64,000 nucleotides of DNA from NCBI GenBank assembly GCA_949316495.1, contig OX439000.1, forward strand, positions 54,908,220 through 54,972,219, read 5' to 3'. This DNA is from Amphiduros pacificus. Lineage: Eukaryota; Annelida; Polychaeta; Phyllodocida; Hesionidae. Both the position numbers and the translations under genes were made by a program. Below, one piece after another: positions 1 through 10,900 of this stretch. The notes under the pieces were generated by a model. That model did no database searches, was not told the origin of the DNA, and saw nothing but the letters and a program-made list of their open reading frames with translations. Within the stretch, counting starts at the first letter, position 1. The number at the start of each line of letters is the position of its first letter.

Positions 1-469
1 GGAGAACAAGCTACATTCAAATAGAATCCCACACATAAACACCAATAACCCAGCAATTGAACTAAGTAAGGCATGGGCTGTGTTTCCATAAATTGTGCAG
101 ATGAGCAGCTGAAAGATTCACACATTGGAAATAATCAGCCTCTTTGAGAACTCAGCCCCCTGATTTATATGGGTCATATGTTCAAGTTTCCAGGAGTGCA
201 TGAGCTGCTGCTGTAGAGTTAGCAAAGAGCGTAAGGGTTAAATAGCCTTCAGAAAGGAGATTTCATGAGTTGGGAGAAGCCACAGGGTGCCAACTTCTCT
301 GGGGCTGAGTTTACTTGGCCTCAGCAGGGCCAGGTTTACTTGGGGAATGACTTAACAGGTGTTCATTATAATTAGAAAGAACCAAACAGGCTATAATGAA
401 CAAATTCACATTGCAAATCTTACTGACCATATTTTCATTGAAACATTCTTGGGAACTAATATGTTGTTA
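1..469. other. no gene seen (left edge)
   Basis: No exon, RNA gene or tandem repeat was recognised here. If the FN3 exon at 774 belongs to a gene that begins off the window, this is probably intron of that gene. Confidence 0.4.
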
Positions 470-685
470 TTAACCCTCAACCACTGTCAATGGACAGGAA
501 GTACATGTAAACATCCATTATGTTGACACTAAATGACATCATTTTGATCCCACTACTTTGTTCCCATTTTGAATAACCATGGTGATAAATCATAATAATA
601 TTGTTTGCACATAGACATGTCCAGAAAAATATTGGTTAGTCCTGCCATCAGCAAAATTTTCGTTAACAAGCTTGTCTTTTAGAGT
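470..685. mobile_element. divergent copy of the TTAA-bounded MITE family
   Basis: It starts at TTAACCC and follows the order of the better copies at 5809, 6944 and 46968: a tract on being a short distance from 'gacaggaag', then 'aatgacatcattttg', 'ataaccatggt', 'gtccagaaaaa' and 'ttggttagtcctgcca'. It is clearly more diverged than the others and its right end is unclear, so it is an old copy. Confidence 0.45.
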
Positions 686-773
686 TGAGATGATGTCATT
701 GAAACATGCTTTATCAAAATAATCAACTGCAATTGGATAATGGACTATTTGTGTTTATATTTTTATTTTACAG

Positions 774-1061
774 GGGCTTGCATAGTGCAAGCTAGTGATC
801 TTATCGTACACCTGGTGCAAACTTCTGGGAGTAAAGTCATCCTACAGTGGGAAGGTTTAGAGCTGACACAAACCAAGGAGTGTGAACTCAGCTATCGCTG
901 CAATGACAGTACACAAGTTAAAATTATAAATGATTATATGCCCAGTAATAACACCATAGAACTCTCCGGACTGGTTCCTGAGATGCAGTATGAGTTTTTT
1001 ATGACATGCTCAGATACATTGGAAGGGAAACATAACTCCAGTGTGTTCAACTTTACAACAG
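774..1061 (+). CDS. fibronectin type III domain exon (partial gene)
   Basis: This is a 288-bp exon with acceptor ttttacag before 774 and donor g|gttagt after 1061. It is phase 1 at both ends, the symmetric layout typical of shuffled extracellular modules. It encodes 96 residues with the FN3 pattern: an early hydrophobic strand, VILQWEG with the B-strand Trp, a Tyr in strand C, a central LxGLVPEMQYEF (the conserved Leu/Pro/Tyr of strands E-F) and a terminal FNFTTG. Several NxS/T sites suggest extracellular display. The methionine at 740 lies in the upstream intron and is not a real start. The gene must begin left of the window. Compatible phase suggests the stalk/TM exon at 14587 belongs to the same gene, but more exons may lie between. 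FN3 identity is good; family membership (cytokine-receptor-like, adhesion or receptor type) cannot be decided. Confidence 0.72.
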
Positions 1062-2384
1062 GTTAGTAATTCTTATCCAGTCTGTCTGTACAAATAATAT
1101 CTATGTGTTTGTAGTAACCCATTATTAAAAAAAATATCTACAATAAGATCATTTATATACCATCTGTAAACTAAATTAGAATCAATCATAGGCAATATTT
1201 GCAATTGTCATCAACGCTATTCATATGGGTTTTTTAAAGTAAAAGGAAGATCACATTTTTGGTACTCTCCCATTTGCAATAATTAATTGCCATCCATTAA
1301 CCTAGTAATATGTGCTGGCAGTGGATTGGTCTGTTGACATTTCTCCAGAAATATTAATATTTTGATTTTCAAATAATTTATAATCAGCTATAAAAGCAAA
1401 CCTTACAAGGCCATGTTTACCATGGAGTAATATGAAATCTAAAGATACTCCAATGTTTATACCAAGTGCTGCACACCTATTGCAGTCAAATATTCCATCC
1501 CTTGAAGAGCAAACAGGTAGATTAACATATAAGCACACTTAAGTGCTAGAAACTCATAATATGTCCCAACCGATGAAGATTGAAGTTGAATAGGATCTTA
1601 CTTTCATTTTTTAATGGATTCAGGACTTTTTATTTAAAGCCAATTTTACAGAGTAAATATTTGACTGACTTTAAGTGTGCATGACTGAGAGAAATCTGAC
1701 CCAAATTATGTAGAAAATTAGAGGTTGTGGCACCGCAATTATTCAATATCTGTTCTTCAAATTTGCAAATTACAATACTAAAAATGAATTACATATTGAA
1801 ACGGAGTATGATTTTTTGGTCTAACTGGCCAATTTTTGAATGTTAGCTTTTTACTTGCTGTAATATAGTCATAGTGCAGTGCTGTGAGGATGAAGTGAGA
1901 CAGGAAGGAGTGACTGATTTATAGGGTGCCAGCTGCAATAGATCACAATTTCTGATCAATATTTGTGTGAATATGGGGAGGTTTGGTGCTCCTCACTTCT
2001 TTCTTATTGATTTTGTTATGCGGAACCTTTTCTGTTATTGTTTTCTTCACAGGATGAATGAATCAATACAGAGCATATTATTTCAATTGACATCCACAAA
2101 TCACTATATTGGAAAAATACTGAATTCAAAAGAGAATTGTTCATTGCAGCAAATTCATAACTGATGGATCTTTTTCAGATATTTTATATGCATCTTGAAT
2201 AGAGTTTTTAAGTCAGCACACGCTGACTATATGTTCTTGCTCTGTTTCCATGGCATCTGCCCCCACATCTGCCCCTGCACTTTGCCCCTGCACTTTGTTT
2301 TCTTCCTCATTCAGTAAAGCTTGGACATAAGAACTAGATACTATAACATAATAATATGTAGGCCTGAGAAATTATTTGGGCTGA
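1062..2384. other. intron or intergenic, nothing recognised
   Basis: It is AT-rich. Short open frames on either strand (1302-1538, 1967-2164) lack splice context, domain patterns or codon regularity. Confidence 0.4.
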
Positions 2385-3500
2385 ACTTTGTGTGACCTTG
2401 GGTCAGTCAAGGTCATGACCAAGACAAGAGCAAATTGGCTTGTGAAATTTAAATTCTATTTTATGAAAATTCTATTTTATGAAAATTCTATTTTATGAAA
2501 ATTTTATTTTATGAAAATTCTATTTTATGAAAATTCTATTTTATGAAAATTCTATTTTATGAAAAATGTCAGATATGATCTACCGTACCTATGAGGGGCT
2601 TGGATAATCTCAATATTGGTTGACCCTAAGTTATTTTCAAGGTCACAGGAGATGATTTTCAAAATCAGTCATTTGTGATATTTTGCTAAACAATATATAG
2701 TGCATTTATTCCAATAGATTTATCTTACACAATATGTTCATTCACAATTTATCTTAGAAAATTAATGTAACTTAATGGCCATATAGGTCACAACTTCCAA
2801 AATATTGAGAATCTGATTCTTTACAAATCAGAGGAAAAGAGATATTTTGTAGATATTTGTAAATATCTAAGGGTAATATATTTAGACACACTTTTTGTGA
2901 CCTTTGGTCAAGGTCGTGCCAGCACAAGAGCACCTTTGCTTGTGAATGCTATATATTCTTCAAGATTACAGCAATATTGATATTGACCTGGCACATGTGA
3001 TCTATCTATGAGGGGCTTGGACCAAGTCAATATTGGATAACCTTGAGCTATTTTCAGGGTCACAAAAGACAATTTTCAAAATCATCTAAATGCAAGAAAT
3101 TTGCCAAAACAAGACACATCACATAAATTTATTGGTATCACATTTATCCTGCATAATAATTTTGTCCATGTTTTTGTGAATACTTTTTGTAATTAGGTCA
3201 CATTGACCTATTTAAAGGCCAAATAGGTCACAGCTTCCAAATATATGGGTAAGGTGATCTTGAATTTGATATTAAAGATGTGTGAATTCCATACATAAAG
3301 ATATTTTTGTTTGGATGACTTTTTGTTGACTTTAGGCCAAGGTCAAGGTCAGTAATATTGTTACTTTTATTGATCTTGCTCTCTTGTTTGTCAGAATATT
3401 GCAAAATGTGATTGAACTGGGGTTGGCTCTGAGGAGTAATCAATGTAACTAGGTCATAGTAATCTATTTAAATGCTGATATTTTCAAGGTCACAAGATCT
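2385..3500. repeat. degenerate long tandem repeat with AAGGTCA motifs
   Basis: About three degenerate units of roughly 0.5 kb are visible. Each has a block like 'gacctttggtcaaggtc', then 'gcacaagagca', then 'tgaggggcttgga', then 'caatattggataaccttgagctattttcaaggtcaca' in fragments. Matching blocks start near 2385, 2895 and 3325. The third unit is the weakest. No coding frame persists through it. Confidence 0.5.
2453..2564 (+). repeat. 16-bp minisatellite, 7 copies
   Basis: The unit attctattttatgaaa is repeated head to tail seven times, with one C-to-T change in copy 4. It sits inside the longer degenerate repeat, as an internal expansion of it. Confidence 0.95.
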
Positions 3501-5808
3501 TCATTAAAGTTCCAATGTTCAGTCCTACTTTTTCCTTGTAAATTGATGTGGCAACCATCATTGATAAAGATTAATGATTTTTCTTTTCATTTGGACATGG
3601 ACTGCTCGAACATGGCCTGCTGATGTTTATAATTATGAATATAAAGAAACTAAATTTATTGTTAGCAACTCCAGTTTAAGTGAAAAAGGATGAAGTTGAC
3701 GACATACATATCAGCTGTTAAAATTTGCTTCAAATCCACAAAAAGCAGACTCATGAGTAGATAGAAGTGGAGCCTGGAGGGATTGGCTTGGTGGAAGACT
3801 GAGCAGTTATAAACAGTTGTTTGGTGGCATTGTTTCCTGAGGCAGGCATTTGTATGGAGTATGCTCCGTAATCATGGTGATTACCTGCAGGGTTGGCCAA
3901 GCTGAGTGCACAATGCAATGTCTGGAATAAGACCTTGGGATGGGCCAAGATGTAGCACTCATTATGACATATCTATGTTGCTGCCCCCTTATTTACCCTG
4001 CATGGTCATGCTGTTAGCCCTGGCCAAAGTCTGCTATCAAGGATATAAGTAGTAAGCTGAGAACATTTGTAGAAACAAAGGGATGGACTCAGGACAAACA
4101 GGACACAAGATGGACCGAGATAATATACAGAACTAGACCATCCATTGCTGCCCCAAAATGACCCTGTTGTCAGTAATCTGAACTTTCCACCATTTTCATT
4201 AACGCTAAATAATTGAGTTACCTCTAAGTAATCACTCTGTCTGTCCTATGTCCATGCATGTGCATGTGTTACCTCTTTTTTTGTTTGTTGTTAAGGAATC
4301 TAGCTGGAGCCATGCATACTATTATTGTTGACACAGGTATCTAGTTGAGGTACAAGAAGGTAAAGTTAACTACATAGAAATCACTGTGTCTGTCCTGTGT
4401 TTTGTGTGTGTTTGTGTGTGTGTAAAAGAGTTTTCCTTTGTTACCTCATTTGTCCCCTGCAAGTTATATAACTTTACATGATATCAGGGACATTGGGGGG
4501 ATTGATCCTTTGGTCCTTGGTTGTTGGTTACATAAGCTTATGTAACATCAAGGGGCATGAAAGATTCTTTAATCTTTTGGATTGTTGAGCAACTGTGACT
4601 AAGTAGGACAGTAATCAGCCTTATCACAAACATAGCACTCTATAGTCTCTCAATTGTTGCTATATTTACTCCATTCAGCTGCTTGTATGCAAGGATCACA
4701 TGCCCTAGCTGGAAAACCTATTTACCATTTCAACCTTCAGTGATATAAATAGCCCCTAACTGCTGGTATTGAGTGCTGTATGAAATGTAAAGGCATTATT
4801 TAAGCAGCAGCTTACACAGTATGTCCCCTTCCACAGAAACTTGATGCACAATGAAGCCAATAACAATCTGGGAAGAATTGACAATACATGTGGTGTAATG
4901 ACTGCAGCACAGAGTAATAGATCTATGTCATTAGTTCAGATATCAACCAAAACAATGTATAGTATCAAGGAATCTGGCTATAGCCATCAATTGTGACATT
5001 TGTCACAGGGTAATCATTTTTTTTTCTCAGGTGTTTAGTGATTTGTCATTATTTATTCTGAGAAAGCCATCATATGGTGATAGCCGTGTCCCCCGTTATT
5101 ACTATGGACTGCTCTTGTAATCTTTTGTTAATTGTTCTTTGATTGATCAAAATAATTGGCCTTTTCTCCCACCATTGTCTCCACTGCCTTGATCGTTCAG
5201 TGATCCACATGCATGTATTGCAGTCATAGTATTCAGTGATGAAAGTTTTCAGGAAATAACCTGAATTCAGGTTTTTCTCTTTAAATATGAAATTCAAAAT
5301 GGTCTGAACTCAGTCTGAAACATCCAAAAATGACATTTCTGAAAGGGGGTAAGGGTATCTTCAGGTTAATTTTTAAGGGTTTCAGGTTTTTTCCTGAATG
5401 CTGACTTTCATCACTGAGTATTACAATAGAGATATATATACATGCATTTATTGTCTTATTTATAATCAGTCATATTGACATACCATTTTATGGTAAAGTA
5501 ACTTTTCACTTGAGGTATATGTGTAAAAATCTGTAATTTTAAAATCCATTATATGGACCTTATTTCATGCTTAAAAAGAATTGAAACACACTTATTGTTT
5601 ACTCTCTATTGAATCACACTCACTACTACATCCTCTCCAATGATGCGATTATATTGGCTTGAATGTATCAAATTGGCCGCATATCCAGACTAGACAGGAT
5701 GAGTGTTACCAGACATAAATGAAGTTGTGGAACTTGAAGTGATCTATAAAATTGTAACATGTTGCATTAATGACTATTTTAGATCTGTGTAATTATACAA
5801 GGCATGAA
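3501..5808. other. no gene; low-grade repeats
   Basis: No exon is supported. Two similar stretches near 4215-4275 and 4370-4450 share 'atcactctgtctgtcct' style text followed by TG-rich runs. A perfect 20-bp palindrome lies at 4527-4546. Text near 5115-5215 ('tgattgatcaaaata', 'ccaccattgtc', 'ctgccttgat') matches the inverted-repeat family seen at 61528 and 63815. Confidence 0.4.
4527..4546. repeat. perfect 20-bp palindrome
   Basis: GTTACATAAGCTTATGTAAC is its own reverse complement, with a HindIII-type AAGCTT centre. It resembles a symmetric binding site or the apex of an old inverted-repeat element. No function can be assigned. Confidence 0.6.
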
Positions 5809-6125
5809 TTAACCCCTAATGGACAGGATAGATGGCAAAGTCCACCACTGGTAACAGACGGGAGGGACGTTGAAGTGCCCATAATTTTGTGGCTCAATGA
5901 CGTCGTTTTGTAACATTCCCTTGGGCTGCAACTTTGTTACAATGTAATCATGATAATGACGTCAGACTGAGTGGATGATGAACTTTTGACCCCAGCACTT
6001 CATTGAGCATATTTAATAATCATGGTTATAAATTTTATCAATTAAGAATGTAGAACTAGTCCAGAAAAAATTGGATAGTCCAGCCAATCAACAAAATTTA
6101 GATAGCCTAGTCCCATAGGGGTTAA
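5809..6125. mobile_element. TTAA-bounded MITE (piggyBac-like), copy A
   Basis: The element begins TTAACCCCTAATGGACAGG and ends CCCATAGGGGTTAA, giving short terminal inverted repeats CCCCTA/TAGGGG directly inside TTAA. TTAA target sites with CCC..GGG ends are characteristic of piggyBac-type elements. At 317 bp with no frame it is a non-autonomous MITE. It shares long blocks with the copies at 6944 and 46968, including 'acgtcgttttgtaacattc', 'acaatgtaatcatgataatg' and 'acttttgaccccagcactt'. Confidence 0.85.
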
Positions 6126-6943
6126 AATGATGTCATGAAACTAAACAAAATTTCATGACTGAAGCCAGTCATCAGATAGAGAAGGCCTAGCAAATATTGT
6201 CAAGTAAAAACATTGCCCCTTCATCAATTTAACAGTTAGAGTTGAAAATAGATTAGTTTGTATGATATCATTTTGTTCCTCTAGATTGTCACACATACTG
6301 AAATGTATGACTATTGTCATTTGTTGTGTCTTGCAGTAAAGTTGAAATTGGCTTTGGTGGCAGTCATGCACACTTGAAATTTATCCACTCGTGATTTAGT
6401 TTCTTCCAATTGGTCCTGTTTTTCTGAAATCAGATATATATTTCTGTTGATTGACACATTTAAGATAGATGTCATGTTTAGTGGTCTGATTGGCTCTTCA
6501 ATGTGGTATTAATAATTATGATAGTTATCTTTGTTAATTGATCTGTCCCATATTGTTGTTCTTATTGTCCATATCCTGAAGAAGCTAATGAAGATTTACA
6601 GGTGTCACATTAAAAGTTGGTATGTTTCATTTGGTTTTATGTTCTATGATTGGTTGAATAAGTCAATAATAGAAAAGTGGCAGGTGTCACATATCAAATT
6701 GTCTTTTATAGGACACTTGTTTCTCTTGGTCATGTACTTTAGTGAAATAAGTCATAAATGACAGGTGTCACAATCCAACAGGTAAATTTCATTGGAATGA
6801 AATTGATGATGCACACACATGCTTAATATTAATTGCTTTCAAACATCTTAAGATTTGGTTTGATTTTATTGTTATGGTGTTGTTTGATTGGGTAATGACT
6901 GATGATGTTTATTATCTGTTGTCATAATTTGGTGGTGTGGTCT
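6126..6943. other. spacer between MITE copies, no gene
   Basis: The phrase 'caggtgtcaca' recurs at about 6600, 6680 and 6760 with about 80-bp spacing, a weak tandem trace. The open frame at 6531-6761 overlaps this and is not supported as a gene. Confidence 0.4.
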
Positions 6944-9372
6944 TTAACCCCTAACAAACGCGAAGGACTGCAACGTCCACCACCGACAATGGACAGGAAG
7001 GATGTTGATGTCCCCATTGTTCTGGCTTAATGACATCATTTTGTAACATTCAGCAACTTGTTACAATGTAATCATGATTATGATGTCAGACTGAGTGGAT
7101 CATGAACTTTTGACCCCAGCACTTTATTGAGCATATTTAATAACCATGGTTATAAATTTTATCAATTTAGTATGTACCGTAATTACTCGTATATAAGACG
7201 ACTCGTGTATAAGACGACCCCCCAAAATTGAGGTTATTTTGCTTGAAAAAAACAATTTCCGAATATAAGACGAGTCGTGTACAAGACGATGGTCTTATAC
7301 ACGAGTTATTACGGTAAAACATAAATACGATGTTCATATTTTTGAAATAACGAATATCGGACGGATCGATTTTAATTGCGTTTTAAATGATAAATAACGA
7401 AAACGCTTTGTTATTCTCCACCTGAGAAGCGAAATTGTGATAAAATTAAGTAAATACCTTTATTTATCATTTAAAACGCAATTAAAATTGATCCACGTGT
7501 GAGAGCATATCTGTCAATTTCTCAAGATCCCATTTTGAAAGGCGGGAGAGGGGTAAATACGTCCGATGTCTATTATTTCGAAACGCTTTGTTCTGACTTT
7601 GTTTTCACTGATTCCAATTATCAACGTTCACAGTTTTGCAATTCGTCTTTGTTTCCACTGCTTTGAGTCGTGTCTTCCCGTTTGGACAGAAAAGCTTTCA
7701 CGCTAGTATTGCGTAATGCATGTTAAATGAATGGAAGGTGTCAATTGCATTTAAATGATAAATAAAGGTATTTACCCAATATTATCACGATGATTTACAG
7801 CCGATCGAGTGCTATAAACGATAATAATTAAAAACGATATAATGAATATCTTTGGCTTTATAATACACAAAGAAATATTCTACCACGTGTTAGTTTTGAC
7901 GCTGAGATCAAGGACGTCACGTACATCGTATTACGTTCTTCATCGTGGAGAAATATTCAACCTGCGAAGCATAATTTGTGATAATATTGGGTAAATACCT
8001 TATCATATACATATTATACTTTTATCAGTAAAATTTTCTAATTTTCACACCACTGAATTTAATTTTAATAGACATAGAAGTAAAACGTAAATACGATGTC
8101 CGGGACGTAGCGGATCGATTGGCCACGTGACTCACAAGTCATGTGATCATTGACTTTGCAGATTTGCCAGAGAATTGCATTTTAAATGATAAATAAAAGT
8201 ATATACCCAATATAAACACAAAATACGCTTTGCAGGTCAAGAAGAGAACAAAACCATTCATCCATTTAACATGCATTACGCAATACGAGGTCGTCATTTT
8301 AAAAAGCTGGAGTGACGGGGACAAGCTCTTATTTTTGGCACGAAAACGATCAGAGCCTACTTAACACGCATTGAAATATTAATATATTGCGCAATGATGG
8401 ATCCCTGGCTTCTCCTCGTGTTGCAGACGTGAATTAACGGGACGTCACGTACATGATATTTACGTTTTACTTCATGGATAAACTCTCGACCTGCGAAGCA
8501 TAATTTGTGATAATATTGGGTAAATACCTTTATTTATCATTTAAAACGCAATTAAAATTGATCCACGTGTGAAGGCATTTCTGTCAAGAAGGGAAGACAC
8601 GACTCAACGCAACACGTGGTCGCAATTTTGAAAGGCGGAAGTGACGGGAAGAGGCTCTTGTTTTTACCTTTATATATCATTTAAAACATATTATTTCAAA
8701 ATGCTTTGTTTTAACTTTGTTTTCACTGATTTCAATTATCAGCGTTCACAGTTTTGCATCTCGTCATTGTTTCCACTGCTTTGAGTCGTGTCTTCCCTTG
8801 TTGACAGAAATGCTTTCACACGTGGATCGATTTTAATTGCGTTTTAAATGGATTGATGGTTTTGTTCTGTTCTCGAACAATTTGTGATAATATTGGGTAA
8901 ATACCTTTATTTATCATTTAAAACGCAATCAAAAAGGGAAGACACGACTCAAAGCAGTGGAGACAATGACGAAACGCAAAACTGAACGCTGATAATTGGA
9001 ATCAGTGAGAACAAAGTCAAAACAAAGCGTTTTGAAATAATAGACCAATAATATTGGGTAAATACCTTTATTTATCATTTAAAACGCAATTAAAATCAAT
9101 CTGCTATGTCTGATATTCGTTATTTCGAAAATATGAACATCGTATTTACGTTTTACCGTATTTACGTTTTACCGTAAATACTCGAGTATAAGACTGCTCT
9201 CGTGTATAAGACGACCCCCTAAGCATTTACTAAGAGTTTTTGGAAAAAAACCTCGTCTTATATACGAGTAAATACGGTAGATACACTAGTCCAGTAAAAA
9301 CCTTAGTCCTGTCAATCAAAAAATGTCCTGCCAAGCAACAAAATTTAGATAGGCAAATCTGTTAGGGGTTAA
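6944..9372. mobile_element. TTAA-bounded MITE, copy B, split by a nested insertion
   Basis: The left part (6944-7176) starts TTAACCCCTAACAAACG and the right part (9278-9372) ends TTAGGGGTTAA. Comparing the intact copy at 46968 ('tagtatatagatacactag') with this one ('tagtatgta' then 'tagatacactag') fixes the insertion point at a TA dinucleotide. Confidence 0.85.
7177..9277. mobile_element. 2.1-kb composite foldback element nested in MITE copy B
   Basis: The body is flanked by TA on both sides (7175-7176, 9278-9279), fitting a TA target duplication. Its ends are inverted: CCGTAATTACTCG on the left and CGAGTAAATACGG on the right. Each end is itself a small palindromic element (7177-7314 and 9172-9277) built on 'tataagacgac'/'gtcgtcttata' and bounded by TA. 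The core between them (7315-9171) also has inverted ends, 'aaatacgatgttcat' on the left and 'atgaacatcgtattt' on the right. Inside, the phrase 'tttatcatttaaaacgcaat' and its complement recur at least six times in both orientations (near 7395, 7460, 8180, 8540, 8920, 9075). No transposase frame was found. Confidence 0.8.
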
Positions 9373-9901
9373 TAACATGTTCAGATTTGAAATGTTATTT
9401 TATTTGTTAACAATATAGCAAATGGAGATTTGCTTTGAAGACCACTTTCTGTCTTTACAAGCTTTCTGTCTTTGATATAAATATGGATCATACTGTGCCT
9501 ATGGCTGTGGTGCCCCCAATCTTAAGCCTGACCCTATACAACAGGTTGCCATGAAGGTAGACTTTACTGCAAACATTTGCAGATTTCCTACTTCTCAGAA
9601 ACATAGCCCACAGCAGATAGAATATGCCACCTCTAGAGCCTGGCTGAGCAGAGCCTGTCTGAACATACCTGATGTATTACATCCTATGCTGCCTCGTTTT
9701 TAGTCCCTGTCACATGTGTCATATAAACTCCATTGGGGAACCTGCCAGGAAACATATACCGGCAAGCTCATGGCTTAATGTTGTGTCAGTTTGAGCACAA
9801 GATATTTTATCTGCAGCACCAAGTTGGAAAGTTGCAGGGATAAAACTAAATAGATTACAGAATTTAAGACAAAGCGTTTGGTAAATCCCTAAAGAGAAAA
9901 C

Positions 9902-9940
<39 letters not shown>

Positions 9941-10033
9941 TTTTGCTTTTTATTGTTATTTAACATTACAGATTTGCAGAAGGTCTTGCAGGAATGATAT
10001 AAGAATACATCCTTTTATAACCTTAAATCCCAT
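9373..10033. other. no gene; T-rich run
   Basis: No exon recognised. Positions 9902-9952 form a T-rich run punctuated by GC about every 10-11 bases (ttttttttgc repeated). Confidence 0.45.
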
Positions 10034-10240
10034 TCTAGATTGCCTTACCTGCTCTAGATTGCCTTACCTGCTCTAGATTGCCTTACCTGCTATAGATAGC
10101 CTTACCTGCTATAGCCTTACCTGCTATAGCCTTACCTGCTATAGCCTTACCTGCTATAGCCTTACCTGCTATAGCCTTACCTGCTATAGCCTTACCTGCT
10201 ATAGCCTTACCTGCTATAGCCTTACCTGCTATAGCCTTAC
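10034..10240 (+). repeat. minisatellite with 19-bp then 15-bp units
   Basis: About three units of 'ctagattgccttacctgct' are followed by about ten units of 'atagccttacctgct'. The 15-bp unit looks like the 19-bp unit with four bases deleted, then amplified. The reverse strand stays open through it (KAIAG repeat in a 136-residue frame), which is an artefact of a unit divisible by three. Confidence 0.93.
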
Positions 10241-10244
10241 CTGA

Positions 10245-10900
10245 CTTTTCTTTCATATCAGTCCTTGCCATCAATGATAAAAAGGCATGTACAGCATTAG
10301 CACCAGTCATGGCTATTCTTAAAAATCTTACTATGAACTGATCAGTGAAAGAATTCATGACTTTAAAGATTCTGATTTGAACTGATTGGTCAGCATCTTG
10401 GTCAGCTATCTGATCACAGGTCGTCACTTGAGAATGGTCAATTCTGATTATATGATGTTTTGGTGGGCATGACTCATGTGGGTGACTGGACATGGATGTT
10501 GGAGTTCCAAATTTTGAACAACATTGATATAGGGCAATGATATTAGAGGTAATGAGAAGATTGTACTACTAACATACTAACATGATGTAGTAAAACTGCC
10601 TATCCCACCAATACAGGACTTCTCATATCAGTTCCTGCCCTCATTGGTGAAAAAGTACAAAACGATTGGATGCCATATCACAGTTTATGACCTGATGTTG
10701 GTCAATTCTGATTGGACCATCCAATTCTGATTGGATGATATTTTTGACTCTGAGAATACCAGATTTTGAATGATATTACATATAGGGCAATGGTGGCAGA
10801 GAAGAAGATTGGACAACTAACATTACTACCGATATAATGAGGAGAAACATTGCCGGCTTCCATCAAAAGCTTCCAGCTTTTAAGCCATAACAATATATTT
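10245..10900. repeat. two tandem copies of the 21.7-kb inverted-repeat family
   Basis: Blocks at 10250-10500 and 10610-10880 share 'tctcatatcagttcctgcc', 'gttggtcaattctgattgg' and 'gggcaatg' with each other and with the ends of the element at 21691-22485. They lack that element's central 370 bp. They are probably internal deletion derivatives. Confidence 0.6.

Noticed and set aside
2453-2564. CRISPR array
   Set aside because: Direct repeats are contiguous with no unique spacers; animal nuclear DNA.
10083-10493. 136-residue minus-strand protein with KAIAG repeats
   Set aside because: A 15-bp minisatellite followed by an interspersed repeat.
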